Shown: positions 45,127 to 57,342, counted from the stretch's first letter. The stretch: DNA of 64,000 nt from Amia ocellicauda (GCF_036373705.1 NC_089863.1:29596227-29660226), one strand, 5' to 3'. Numbers and translations: made by a program. Notes: a model not told the origin generated them from the sequence alone.

Positions 45127-45720
45127 GGCGCTGTTTTGCCGTGAGGGCGGGATTTACATGGAGGCGTGGATCATGGGTCTCCATTGGTCCAGTAGGTTTG
45201 AGTGACAGTTCTTCTTGACCCAATCAATGAGCAGGGTGGGCTGGTCTGTGTGATCTCTGTGTGGGATGGGAATCGGTTTCAAAAGCAATGCCGATTCAGC
45301 GACTCATTAAACATCCGGTGTGTGCAGAGACCTGCAGTTAAGAGCTGCACAATCACTGAATCCCACCGCCATTTGAGCCTATACATACAACACTGAAACA
45401 AAACACAGGACTCTGCTATGTGCACAGTAACATTTTTAATACCATGTTCATATTAATGTAACCAGCAGAGCACTTTTCAGCTGCTCAGATAACACAGTGC
45501 CAGACTGATGGAGCTCACATCATTTTAGCGGAGGGGTATCTTATTCATTAAGAGCATGTGATGTCCCAGTTTATGTTTAGGTAAGAATGCATGTAATGTA
45601 GACCAGCCCACCCTGGTCACTGATTGGGTTAGGAAGAACCGTCACTCAAACCTACTGGACCAATGGAGACCCATGATCCACGCCTCCCTGTAAATCCCAC
45701 CCTCACGGCAAAACAGCGCC
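45127..45720. repeat. inverted repeat, two 120-bp arms, 94% identical
   Basis: Arm 45127-45246 (starts GGCGCTGTTTTGCCGTGAGG) and arm 45601-45720 are reverse complements with seven mismatches, separated by 354 bases. A 13-base A run follows the right arm directly. No reading frame explains it; it may be a fold-back element or an inverted duplication. Confidence 0.85.
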
Positions 45721-46657
45721 AAAAAAAAAAAAATCGAAAGCAAAGAAACTGGCGGCGAAAGCAAAAATAGAAGCATCGCAAGCAAAGACGGTTTCGATTT
45801 CGATATTAAAAAAATGTTTACAATTCTATACATTTTGCTTTCGATTTTTTTTTTGTTTACAATATTTTTTTTTGGAATGCGTTACATATGGCGCTAATTT
45901 GAGTCCATAGTAAGTGGAAGTATACATGTTACATTGACACACACAGTACACGAAGCAGGCTCGGTGGGCGGTCGGATAGCACACACACAGACGCACACAC
46001 AAAGCTGGACATATTACAAGGTGTATTGTAAAGAGTATTTATGTATGGAAATGCAATGTACAGAATGGTCCAAGTGTAAATATATCTGTGTAACATGATA
46101 ATATATTGAACGTCACCTTGAGATACCGAGCGGAAAGTTTGTACTTATTGCTTTTTACAATAGATGGCATCGAGTGATTAAAATGATGTACGTTGTACTG
46201 ATGTACACATCACTGTTCATTTTCAAGTGATGATGATAAAAATTGTAATAGGCGTTTATATCACGACATCGTGTCCAGCAGTGACGTGTTTATGCGGGGG
46301 GTGGGGGGGTAAATGCGTACAGAGCGCCCCGCTCGGGATTCAAACTGCGCACTTCAGGCACTCCGAGCACCCCAACACTGACCTGAATATTTACACTGAC
46401 CTGTTATTCACCCAACACACCATTGATCCACCCGCTAATAATAGATAATGTCTAGGGCGTCTGCCAATAATAATAATAACTACACAGCTTTTGGTTTTTA
46501 TTTTATATTTTTTTGTTCTACTCATATTTGTAACCGCTACGAAGTACAGGCTTGTAGTGTTGTGTCAGCGGGGAGATTAAGGCTGTGGAGTCACAGCACG
46601 GAGCGCAGATCGCTGTGTTTCTTTGCTTTATTGACCCATCGCTGCTTCTCGCAGCCC
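45721..46657. other. intergenic, with SINE-like fragment
   Basis: Mostly featureless. 46320-46480 has a B-box-like GGGATTCAAACTG and a V-SINE-like tail (GGGCGTCTGCCAATAATAAT), probably a worn SINE. Confidence 0.4.
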
Positions 46658-46840
46658 GGTGTAGGATACAATAATTCCCGGCCATACAAAACTTCCCACC
46701 CCCCTTTCTGGTTCCGTCGCTTAGATTTCTATGCAGTGTTTAAAAATGTGCATGCTTAGCATTGCGTAGAAATTTAAGAGACGGAACTAGAAAGGGGGGT
46801 GGGAAGTTTTGTATGGCCGGGAAGTATTGTATCCAACACC
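46658..46840. repeat. near-perfect 78-bp hairpin
   Basis: Arms 46658-46735 and 46763-46840 are reverse complements at 72 of 78 positions, with a 27-base loop. The arms include CCCGGCCATACAAAACTTCC and CCCACCCCCCTTTCT. A transcript would fold into a long stem. Open frames on both strands are consequences of the palindrome. Confidence 0.88.
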
Positions 46841-46983
46841 CTCCTGCACTCCCGACCCCCGGTGTCTCAGTTTCAGACACTGTAATTGGCTCGCTGTTTC
46901 TCTCGCGCTGCCCGCCCATCCCGGAGCCACGCAGCAAAACAAAACAAAACCCCTCCCCCTCACAGCTCCTCACATTTTAGACA

Positions 46984-47598
46984 AAAGCTGTGTCCGAAAC
47001 CGCCCCCTATCCACTACATAGTGCACTATTTAGAGTGTCAGCCATTTTGTAGTAGTGTCCGAATTCATTCCCTACATCTGTTCACTCATTCTTACCCACA
47101 ATGCAATCTGATTTCGAGGGTACATACCATGTACACTCTCTGACCCCTATTTCCCAGAATACAATGCAGAGACGGCGGCAGAGTGCAAAAATACATTGCT
47201 TGTGCACTTGTGTTTGTGTTGGTAGTTTATTTTTCTAAAAAAAAAAAAATGTATATATATATAATTCAACTTGTCATGTTTCTGTATATTTTATTTTTCA
47301 TAAAAATAATATAACTGTGTATTATATATGTAATCAAAGATAAAAACAATGAAAATGTTTTACTGTGTGTATATATATATATATTACAGAGATTATTAAA
47401 TTCTTGAAGCCACACAGGTGAGATGTTCAAATGTCTGTGACAGCTCCCAAGTGCTCTCTGGCGCAGGGAATTGACATCAGTGTCTGAAATCGCTCAATCA
47501 TTTTGTTCCCTCACTGCTGAAATATAGTGCCCTCACTGCCACTCACTATATAGGGAATAGGGAATGAGTGAACAAGTAGGCGATTTCAGACACAGCTA
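46984..47598. mobile_element. MITE-like DNA element with CTGTGTCCGAAA ends
   Basis: The left end AGCTGTGTCCGAAACCGCC is mirrored at the right by GGCGATTTCAGACACAGCT. Subterminal parts also mirror (CACTACATAGTGCACTAT near the left, CTATATAGTGAGTGGCAGTG near the right). The interior is AT-rich and non-coding. PIF/Harbinger or hAT is possible; target duplications are unclear. Confidence 0.6.
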
Positions 47599-48496
47599 AA
47601 GAGTATAGAAGCACAAGAGACGAAGGCTAATAGGCCACTCCATTGCAACATCTGCGCGCAGCAGCAGAGCTATGCCTCCACCATTTTGGACTGTGAATCT
47701 AGTAAAATGTCCCTCCAACAAATTGCTGTATAAAAGTACAAACAAAATTATCAATATTTTATCACAATATATTGAATGCCTCTACTGAAATAGCATGTGT
47801 TAAACAATTATATATATATATATATATATAGATATATAAAATACTATATAAATATTCATACAAACTATTTACTTGCTTATTAAATTTGTTAAAGAATCAA
47901 AGCAGAAATGTGTAAACCATTCATTCAGAATTTATTTTATTAAACAACAAAAATGACAAACATGACATGATTTACTGATGACTCTGAGATTCTGCGATTT
48001 TGGCTGCGTTAAATGTGATGAATCTGATCTGTATATATAGTGTAACGATGTAGATAAGTGACTTTTTGCACTTCTCCTTGTCACACACCACTCCCCTGCA
48101 CTCACTCACAATCTCCATACAACTAATAAATGGCTTCCTTCCCAGGCCAACCCACACATATTAACTAAATATTAACTAAAATCACTTTACAGCAATACAA
48201 CAAGGTATTGCTCACTCCTAAATGGATAATGTGATAGGCACTCAGTATCCCTGTATTTATACAATGACAATTTTACGTCCTTAACTCCTGACGTTTCTGG
48301 TGGCTTTCTCCTTAACTCCAAGTCCAGTGGGGGTGGTGGGTTAGGGGCATTAACCCTTGTGGGCACAATCCAGCATGGCTACAAGATAATCAAAAAGATA
48401 ACATGATACCCTTTATTGGCTGATTTTTTTCTAAAAGCATTTTCTATTTGTTTGTGATGTTTTTTTCAGTATATACATACACATTAGATGGCCTCT
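47599..48496. other. intergenic, nothing recognised
   Basis: AT-rich, with a TA run at about 47811-47830. No supported gene. Confidence 0.4.
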
Positions 48497-48616
48497 TGAA
48501 CTGGCTGGGTGAAAATGTGCGCTGCACACCCTGTAGCTCTGATGGAGCTGCTGAGAGCTGATCCCCATCAAAGATGCATCCCTGAGATTCTGCACCCACC
48601 TTGCACACCTGTACAT
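48497..48616 (-). pseudogene. THAP-domain fragment
   Basis: A minus-strand frame of about 40 codons reads RCARWVQNLRDASLMG, then QQLHQSYRVCSAHFHP. The conserved W, the L...YR spacing and the C-S-x-H-F ending match the second half of a THAP zinc-binding DNA-binding domain, with a layout like THAP12 or THAP-bearing transposons. The first half (C-x-C part) is not found upstream, where a stop intervenes. Either an exon fragment of a dead gene or transposon, or an exon whose partner I could not find. Confidence 0.5.
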
Positions 48617-51189
48617 TCATTCATTTACCTTGTAGCTACATTACAATTTCGATATTACAACTAACAAGAACTACTGAGAAGAAAAAACAAGGCTACATTA
48701 ATTCTAAAGCAGGAGGGGAAGTTTAGGCTACAGGCAGACTATGTAGTGTCAATTTTTTTAAGACAGATTTTGTACATTTGAATTGGGTACTGTAAGTTAT
48801 CATTCTTTACCACATAACAAAGTGGTGTCCTCCCACCATAGCATGTCTTACAGACAATAATAGGTTATCAATTAATTGAATTCGGCCACTATTTAATTTA
48901 ATAACCCCATTCTTACTTAGAGGCATATCCATATAAATCGAAATGAATATGATTTTTTATGGCTACTGTAGGACCTGCAGTTTCTAAAGGAAGACTACAG
49001 TACAGTAGTAGGCTAAATAAACATAAAGTTAGCAGGTGTACGTAGCTAGCGCTAGCATCGCTCACACTTGAAAATACTTTCTACACTTTTGTGAATAATT
49101 ACCTGTCAGGGTCTTTAGGGAAGCGGTGAAAGGCAAGACTGTTTACTGTCGAACTGATAGTTGTTGCAGTTAATTGATTAACATAATTTTCTGTTGTTTT
49201 TCCACTTCGACTTCGCTTTCGGGCTCATGGTGTCGGTACTGGGTTGTGTGCTGTGTAACTGCTGTCCCACAGTCCAAAATGGCGGCAGCGCTACCACTGC
49301 GCCATTTAGCGTCGGTTGTCAAAAAAGCACCAGAGCTTCGTCTCTTGTGCTTCTATTCTCTTCGTTGTAGATTTATTTCAGTGAGGAGCTGAGCTGCGAG
49401 ATTCCCTCCTGCGACTCTTCTGCAACTTTTCGAGTTCGCACCTTGCAATTTTTTTTATTTAATCCTGCCCTAGGTTTTATTTAGTATATTTTCCTTCCAT
49501 TCTGTAGTCTTTTCTCATGGTATGTCTTTGATACAACTATGCCCTAGCATAGACTTTGTGCACTCTTAGTGTGGAATCATCATCATGCTTTTGTGTCTTA
49601 GGGTCCTATCGAGCCTGCCCAGGAGAGAGAAATAGAAGGGGTGTTGCGAGTTCCTCTCTCTCTCTCTTACTAATTGAGGTGGTGTACTACTATTACTATA
49701 ACTACTATTTACTGTATCATTTGTTATGTTAAAAATGCTAATGCTGATAACTTGGTCTGGCAGAGTGAATTGTAGACTGTTAACCAGTGCTGTCTATTTT
49801 GGAGATATTTCTTGGGTGAATGATTTGAGGGGCACACAGTTTTGCTGACAGTGTTGTGTAGTGTGTGTTCGCCCAGCTGTAGCGATCGTGTTGAGTCAGA
49901 GCAACAGAGCTCAGTATTTTTGGATCCTACAAATATTACATATTATCCTGACAGGACATTACTGAAGTGTACAAGTTTGCATTGAACCCTGAGGGATGCT
50001 TACATTACTGTAAATACAAACATGTTTTCTGTGCTCTAGTTTGACAGAAGTGCTTGAGAAACTCATTGGATGTTTTCAAATAAGCTGACAACAAACTGGT
50101 GCAAGCCATTAGAAGTTAATTTATCATTTTTGATTATCTATTATGAATCATTTTCACTTAATTACTGTGTGATGGAGTAGGCCCATCCCTTTGTTAAGGT
50201 GTTTGGGAAAGAACAGACCTTCCAAACAAAGGCTTACCTGGGGTGGGGCTGTGGAGCCGCCATCTTGGGAAAGTAGAAGAGAGGTTACAGAGGCCATCTT
50301 GACAGGGTATTTTATAAACCTGAGACGCCTTACTATTGACATGGGGAGGGGGGTCAATATTGTTTGGAGTGTTGTTCCTTTTCCTTATGTTTTTGGATTT
50401 TGGGTTTGAATTGAATATCACTTTTTGTTATAAGTTTATTTTGAAACCTATTTTTGGTAACATGTGTTTTGGGGTTCTATGATAGTTTTTTTTACAGTTA
50501 TTCCTATTTTTTAATGGTTGGATATAGAGGGTGGGGCTAAGTGGCCAAAAGTAGAAAAGCTGGTTCAAGGGCCTTAGTAAGAGAGAGCCTGGTAGAGATT
50601 AACACCTGGCTGTTTGTGATTGCTCAGTGTGGTGTAGGGACTACACTGGTTTTGTTTTGGATCTTTAGGAAGACAATAAATGTTCTGGTTTTGAAGCCTT
50701 GCTGCCCTTGTTCTTGCGTGTCTGACTTGGGACCACCACATACTGTTTCTGTGCACTGATTTGGTTTTCACAATTGTGTTATTTATGAAGTGTGCTCCTT
50801 CCTTTCTTATTGTTTATATTTTTGGGTTAATTGGGTTTATTTGATTGCTTTAGTTGTTAAGCACACGCTGCATTCCACATGGATTTACCTGCACGTCATC
50901 TCAGTGATTTGTTTTCACCTGGACCCCTACCTCTCTTGATAGTATTTAAACCCAGAGATGTGGTCAGTTATGGCACAACCGACCACAGAGCAGGACATGC
51001 GCCAGGATCCAAATTACAAGTTGCCACAGAGAGACACAGGAAGTACAGGTAGCTATCTTGTTGTTTGACTAGTTTCAGACCAGTCTTAGCATTTCTCATT
51101 TTGTTTTAAGTTTGTCTAAATTGAAGTTAGCATTGTCTGTAGTTTGCCTAAATTGAAGTCAATTCAGTTCAGCTGCTGAGGTGGTGAAA
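48617..51189. other. intergenic; possible promoter and possible LTR
   Basis: At 49275-49390 CCAAAATGGCGGCAGCG begins a 37-codon frame (MAAALPLRHLASVVKK) resembling a housekeeping-gene start with a YY1-type site, but no donor follows. 50165-50772 has TG...CA-like ends, a TTTTATAA box (50309) and AATAAA (50678), so it could be a solo LTR. 50930-51060 has a TATTTAAA box followed by a short leader-like stretch. None is firm. Confidence 0.3.
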
Positions 51190-51401
51190 GTAAATGGGTT
51201 GTAGAAGGGAGATTTTGTGTAGGACTAGCAGGAATTCTGTTGTAGGAGGAGCCAGGTGTGGCTAGTTAGGTGTGAATTGGGGGTAGGTAGACAAAAGCTA
51301 CTTAAAGCAGCTGTTGCGAAAGAGTGGCGCTGTTTCTTGGTCATGAAAGTTAAGCAGTTGACTAGGCAACAGGAACCAAGGGACAGTGTCAGGTTTGCAG
51401 A

Positions 51402-52300
51402 ATGATTGCCTTCCTGGATGAACTCATCCAAGAAGGTTTCATTTGTGAACGTTGTCGGCAGGTTGAAATCCTAGAGATCAAGGATCGTGATCTTGAGGCT
51501 CAGCTTGGGATATAGAAGAATTGGTCAATCAGCCCATGAGAGAGATGGTGTGCACGCCAAAACCTAGGAGAGTTGAGACCTTGGAGCAGGACAGCGTAGA
51601 GAACTGCTGGGTTACAGTAGGTCGTAACCGCAGAAAAGGGCGTGCACAACCCCTAGAGACACCCCAAGAGCTTGAATTGCCCAACAGGTTCCAACTGCTG
51701 GACACCCAGTTGGACAGTGACAGCTTAGAGGGTGATGGGGGGGCAGTTGAGCACCAGAGCACCATGGTGCCCACTCCCCCCCAGAAGAAGGAGGTAGTTA
51801 TAGTAGGAGACTCAATTCTTAGAGGTGTAGATCACACAGTGTGTTCTAGTGACAAGGAGACCCGCATGGTATCTTGACTGCCTGGTGCTCAGGTTGCAGA
51901 TCTCTCTAAACTACTAGACGGGCTACTGGCCAAAGCCAGGGGGAATCCACTGGTCATGGTCCACATTGGAACCAATGACATAGGAAAAGGTAGGACAAAG
52001 GTTCTGCAAGACAAATTTAAAGAGTTAGGAACTAAACTAAAGAGCAGAACCTCCACAGTAGTTTTCTCTGAAATACTTCCGGTACCACGTGCCAGGCCAG
52101 GGAGACAGGCAGAGATTAGAAAGTTTAACACGTGGTTGAAAGCTTGGTGTAGGGAAGAGGGGTTTAGGTTCATGGAGCATTGGTCTTTCTTCTGGGATAG
52201 ATGGGACCTGTACAAACTGGACGGTCTACATCTAAACAGAAGGGGGGCTAATGCATTGGGAGAGCGTATGTGCAGTGAAATTGAGAATCATTTAAACTAG
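51402..52300 (+). pseudogene. CR1 ORF1 with SGNH esterase-like domain (broken)
   Basis: The N-terminal part starts at ATG 51402, has an ICERC (C-x2-C) motif and stops at 51513. The frame then shifts; from 51521 it runs to a TGA at 51875 and resumes to 52300. The second part shows SGNH-hydrolase blocks: VVIVGDSILRG (catalytic Ser block), HIGTNDIGKG (Asn block) and DGLHLNRRGANALGER (Asp-x-x-His block). CR1-family ORF1 proteins are known to carry such an esterase domain. Confidence 0.8.
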
Positions 52301-52392
52301 GAACCAGGGGGGCAGGGAGCTCTGACAATGGGAGATGTTCCACTAAGGAAAGAAAACCAAGGGAAACTGCCAGTAGGAAAGTCCTGAAATTT

Positions 52393-52977
52393 TTGTATCT
52401 CAATGCCAGGAGTATAAGGAACAAGATGTTAGACTTGGAAGCCACCGTGCTGGCGTGTGACTATGATGTTGTAGGAGTGACAGAAACATGGCTTACAGAA
52501 AATGATGAGGATGAATACAAGTTGGAAGGATACACACAGTTTAGGAGAGACAGGCAAAATCGAAGAGGGGGTGGGGTAGCATTATATGTGAAAAATGACA
52601 TTGAGGCAGAAGAACTTGTATTAGATCCCAGTAACGGAACAGAATCTTTGTGGGTGAAACTTTTGAACAAGAGATCTGGAGGAATAGCGGTAGGAGTGTG
52701 TTACAGGCCACCAAACTCAAATATTCAGAAAGATGCTACATTGTACAGTGTAATCAGGACTGCATGTAGCAAGGATGTGGCTGTTATAATGGGGGATTTC
52801 AATTTCCCAAACTTAGACTGGGAAAGCCCAGTGAGGTCTACAGAAGCAGAAATAGAAATGGTTGAGATGGTAAATGATTGCTTTCTAACTCAATTTGTCA
52901 GGGAACCAACCAGAGAGAGTGCATGTATTGACTTGATCTTTTCAAATGACCAAGATAGAGTCAGGGGGGGACAGTAG
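52393..52977 (+). pseudogene. CR1 ORF2 endonuclease part
   Basis: APE-like endonuclease with NARSIRNK, VVGVTETWL, GDFNFPNLDW and SACIDLIFSND in order. It ends in a frameshift near 52975 and is out of frame with the reverse transcriptase at 53457. Includes the MVEMVNDCF segment missing from the copy at 26485-27110. Confidence 0.88.
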
Positions 52978-53456
52978 TTAGAGAACCAATGGCAAATTGT
53001 GATCACAATATGATTAGCTTTGAGGCATTCTTTCAAAAAACAAGGTCCAAGTCTAAAAAAATTTTATGGTCTACAATTTTAGAAAAGCAAACCTTGAAGG
53101 TATGAGACGGCACTTAGAAGAGGTAGACTGGAGCACACTGGATACAGAGTTGAAAATGGATGGGTATATTTTAAGAATATACTACTTGAGGCTCAGGAGC
53201 AATTTGTACCAAAACATAGCAAATTGAGGACCAAAAAATACTGGCCAAAATGGTTTAATAGAGGTATGCAAAAAAAATATAAAGAGGAAGAAAATGTTGT
53301 ATAGCGCATACAAAAGGGATGGTGACTAAACAAAGTACATAGAATATGTTGATCTGCAAAGAGATCTTAAGAAAGGGATCAGGAAAGCAAAGAGGGAAAT
53401 AGAAAGAAAAGAGCTTTTTTCAATATTACAACAGCAAGTGGTCAATAAAGGAGGAG

Positions 53457-54863
53457 GTGAAACAGATGAAGGGCAAAACTGGAGGTATCTTGGAAAACGA
53501 ACAAGATGTGGCAAATATTCTAAATGAGTATTTCACAGAGGTTTTTACAAAAGAAAAAACAGATGACATGCCACAGGCTGACAATCAGTCCAGTCAAACC
53601 CTAAGAGAGATCAGGATAAATGAGGAGGAGGTACTAAAGGGACTAGCAGAATTAAAAACAAACAAATCACCTGGGCCAGATGGGATATTTCCAACAGTAC
53701 TTAAAGAAATGAGGGAAATTATTTATAGGCCGCTAACTCGATTATTCCAAATGACACTTAGAACAGGGGATGTGCCCACTGACTGGAAGACAGCAAATGT
53801 CATACCAATCCACAAGAAAGGGGACAAAACTGAGCCAGGAAATTACAGACCAATCAGTCTCACCTGCATCACCTGTAAAATGTTGGAAAAAATGATTAGA
53901 CAGAAAATAGAGGAGCATCTCAATGAAAACCATATTCTTGGAGATAGTCAACATGGGTTTAGACGAGGCAGATCATGTCTTACTAATTTATTAAAAAAAT
54001 TTGAACATGCAACTGCAGCTGTAGATCACATGAAAGCATATGATATGATATACTTAGATTTCCAAAAAGCTTTTGATAAGGTTCCACACCAAAGACTGAT
54101 CCTCAAATTGGAAGCTGTAGGCATTCAGGGTAATGTAAGTAGATGGATTATGAACTGGTTGATGTATAGGAAGCAGAGGGTGTCGATTAGAGGAGTCACT
54201 TCTAACTGGAGTGAGGTTGTTAGTGGAGTTCCACAGGGATCAGTACTAGGGCATTTGCTTTTTCTAATCTATATTAATGATCTGGACTCTGGGATAGTTA
54301 GCAAACCTGTCAAATTTGCAGATGATACTAATATTGGTGGCTCAGCAGATACAATCTCGGCAGCATGGGCTATTCAGAAGGACTTAGATAATATTCAGTT
54401 GTGGGCTGTCACCTGGCAAATTAAATTCAATGTGGACAAGTGCAAGGTAATACATGCAGGTAACAAAAATGTCCACTATAATTACACTATGGGAGGTACA
54501 GATCTAGATGAAGTAACGCATGAGAAAGACCTAGGAGTCTATGTGGACTCCTCACTTTCTCCATCCAAGCAATGTGGGGAAGCAATAAAAAAGGCGAACA
54601 GAATGCTAGGGTATATTGTCAAAAGTGTAGAATTTAAAACAAGGGAAGTAATGTTAAGACTGTACAATGCGCTAGTTAGACCTCATCTGGAATACTGTGT
54701 ACAGTTCTGGGCACCACACTTCAAGAAGGATATTGCTGCTTTAGAGGCAGTTCAGAGGAGAGCAACCAGACTTATTCCAGGTCTGAAGGGAAAGTCCTAC
54801 TCGGAGAGACTGAGGGAACTGACCTTTTCACCCTGGAACAGAGGAGACTACGTGGGGACTTGA
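53457..54863 (+). pseudogene. CR1 ORF2 reverse-transcriptase part
   Basis: Contains TNKSPGPDGI, VIPIHKKGD, GNYRPISLT, QHGFRRGRSCL, YLDFQKAFDKVPH, GVPQGSVLGHLLF and the catalytic KFADDT box, followed by the thumb and C-terminal blocks (EKDLGVYVD, VRPHLEYCVQFW). A one-base deletion near 54822 shifts the C-terminus, and frameshifts separate it from the endonuclease. GHLLF instead of GPLLF is another decay mark. Confidence 0.9.
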
Positions 54864-55191
54864 TCCAAGTCTTCAAAATCATGAAAGGCATCGACCACAT
54901 CAAACCAGAGGAGCTTTTCCAGATCAGCAGGGACACACGCACCTGGGGACAAAAATGGAAATTGAGCTTCAAGGCATTCAAAACGTAAAACAGGAGACAC
55001 TTCTTTACACAGAGAGTAGTCACAATCTGGAATAAACTACCCAGCAATGTGGTTGAAGCTGAAAGTTTGGGAACATTTAACAGTAGTCTGGATAGGATCC
55101 TTGGATCACTTAGATATTAATGAACACCAAACGAGCACGATGGGTTGAATGGCCCCCTCTCGTTTGTAAACTTTCTTATGTTCTCATGTTC

Positions 55192-55567
55192 CCTTTCAAA
55201 TTGAATGTGAAATCTATACCAGAGCTGTCGCGAAGTCCGGACACCTGCTTTAAGCCCATTCCCATCCATGTCTCACAGAGCCTGAGGGCAAGCCACCTGC
55301 AATAATTGAGTGCCCAGCATAGGGCACAGCCAGTGTATAGTGTGTTACACCAGTCCTCCACTGAAGCACCATGAAAAGGAGCCCACAACGTGACTCATAA
55401 TACAGACAGTGTCCTCCAACCTGGCCCGTGTGCTCGATCTATCACACAGTTGTGGCTGGTGTTTTGCTAAGTTGGAACAAGCTGCTTCTTGACATTCAAC
55501 AGAAACTCAGTCCACTAGGGTTGGGTGAAATATCTTTTATTGCACACCTGTCTATTAAGATGAATGT
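55192..55567 (+). repeat. duplicated afp4-unit leader fragment
   Basis: Matches 23195-23600 and, in part, afp4 intron 3 (16535-16690): CCGGACACCTGCTTTAAGCC, GTCCTCCACTGAAGCACCAT, TTTTATTGCACACCTGTC. It is cut off before the afp4 exon and joined to lectin intron sequence. Confidence 0.8.
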
Positions 55568-56280
55568 ATTGTCATTTTGATACACTTGGGAGCAATGTGT
55601 CGTAACGCTATGCTTCGAATAATTCAAAGCAGATTTGACGCAGTATTTCGAGTTTGATATTCCTAGTAACATCTTTCTACAGCATTAAGCATTTTGTTTT
55701 TTATATATAAATCCTATTGACTATACGATTAACAGTATTTCGCTTGAGATGCACTTGGATATGGTGAATGCATACTGAATGATGGCTAGTTGAACTGGAC
55801 TGGGGAGAGGATGGTGTTGTGAAATGCTTTAATGTAGCCTCTGTATGAACTGACTGGACAAGAGCATGATCCTGTCAAGGGGCTTGTTTGGACCATCAAT
55901 GCTCTGGCTCCTGATTTCCATTGTACTCTCCACTCCTTCCATCTTAGCTGATGCCATGAAGCCAAATGGTCTTGGGGTCTTAGGATAAACCATTTCTAGA
56001 TACATTTCCCTTGACTTCACTTCTTGCCTATAGTTTGTGGAGTGCAGGAGGAACGCTTGCTTTGTCTCCATGCAAACCTAGTTCACGTATGTATCCATGG
56101 TTTGGTAGATGTAGCATTAATCATGTATCCTGTTCAGGAAAACATGTATTTTTGAGCTGGTGGAATTAAACTTTCCCTTCATCACAGCCTCAGAAGGGAT
56201 CAATTCTTAGGTGGCTTCATTTTCAATTCAGCCTAAGTTAACCTGTCCCTGATTGAATGAATGCATGAACTGATATGCAG
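55568..56280 (+). pseudogene. lectin remnant lacking all coding exons
   Basis: 55568-55777 matches the 3' part of lectin C intron 1 up to just before exon 2. 55778-55914 matches intron 3. 55917-56280 matches the 3' flank after exon 4. Exons 2, 3 and 4, intron 2 and the poly(A) site are gone, and exon 1 was never included. It shares the insertion found only in intron 1 of copy C, so it derives from a C-like gene. Confidence 0.8.
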
Positions 56281-57205
56281 GTTTTTTAGTTCTTCTGTCA
56301 TGCCCTCAGTGTCATCCCTATTTTAATCACTAGATGTCGCCCCAGTCCCAGTTTTCCTTTGTTTCTCTTGCCTTTTTCTCCCCATTATTGAATCATTGCT
56401 CTCACCTGTCTCCTGTTCTCCTGCCCATTAGCTCTGTCTATTTAAACCTCATCCTACCACGCCATTATCGTGAAGTCTTGTCAGTAGTTAGCTAAATTAT
56501 TTCACATATTTATACAATGCACAATAACCCAAACAAAAAACAAACCTTTCATATTCATAAACATTTGTCTTTTCTTCACCTTTAACAAAACCAAAATCAC
56601 CTCCTTATAGCACCCACAATAGCCTCAATATCCGCTCTTTCGCAAGGCTATTGCTGTTTGTGTTGTGGAAATTGCAGGTAAGTATGTAAAGGTGAAAGTT
56701 ACTCGTGCGTTGGCACCAGCACCAGGAGTGGACATGGTGTTGGTACCTAAAATGGGTGACTAAGCCACCTCCACTAAATTATATTAAGGAGGGGGGGCCT
56801 CAACCACTCCTCCAATAGATTTCACCCCAGCAGGCAGAAAATGCAATAAAGGGATTCTATTTATCGATGTACACCTTCGTGAGACAGAGCAAGAAATCTG
56901 CGTAAAGGTAGTGGATGGAAAGGGATAATTCATTATTCACAGTAAATGTGCCTTTTTTAATGTAGGGCTAAAACCAAGCGAGCCTGACACCAAGACCAAG
57001 TCCAGACAGGGTCAAGTCCGAGACCATTAAAATACAGGCTTAATTACTACAGTCATGCTTACTGGTATATACCAAGTAGAATGCATGCTAATGGCAAAGA
57101 CGCGTTTTTATATTTTGAGTTTAGCAAACACCTACGATACACTTGTAGGCAATGTTTTCACATGGAAAGCTTATCATGACAATTAAAAGCCAGTAGGAGC
57201 AGGAA

Positions 57206-57248
<43 letters not shown>

Positions 57249-57342
57249 CTCTGGGGGGTCCAAGTCCCAAGGCTCCCTCCCCTACACGCAAATTTATTTA
57301 GTCCACATCTGGGTTATAGTAGCCAACACAAGAGGCCAACAG
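56281..57342. other. intergenic with (AC)18
   Basis: No gene recognised. A repeat-like stretch (56330-56470) includes GTCTATTTAAACC. An (AC)18 microsatellite is at 57209-57244. Confidence 0.45.

Larger units (their letters stand above)
51190..55191 (+). mobile_element. CR1 LINE, near full length, decayed
   Basis: Plus-strand non-LTR retrotransposon with ORF1, ORF2 (endonuclease and reverse transcriptase), 3' untranslated end and octamer tail (CTTATGTTCTCATGTTC). The 5' edge is uncertain (51190-51330). It is the longest of four CR1 copies in the window and was the reference for judging the others. Several stops and frameshifts make it inactive. Confidence 0.85.

Noticed and set aside
46448-47143. 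Cluster of overlapping frames up to 103 codons on both strands
   Set aside because: They lie across the GC-richer hairpin and MITE, have no splice context, and are explained by the palindrome and low stop density.
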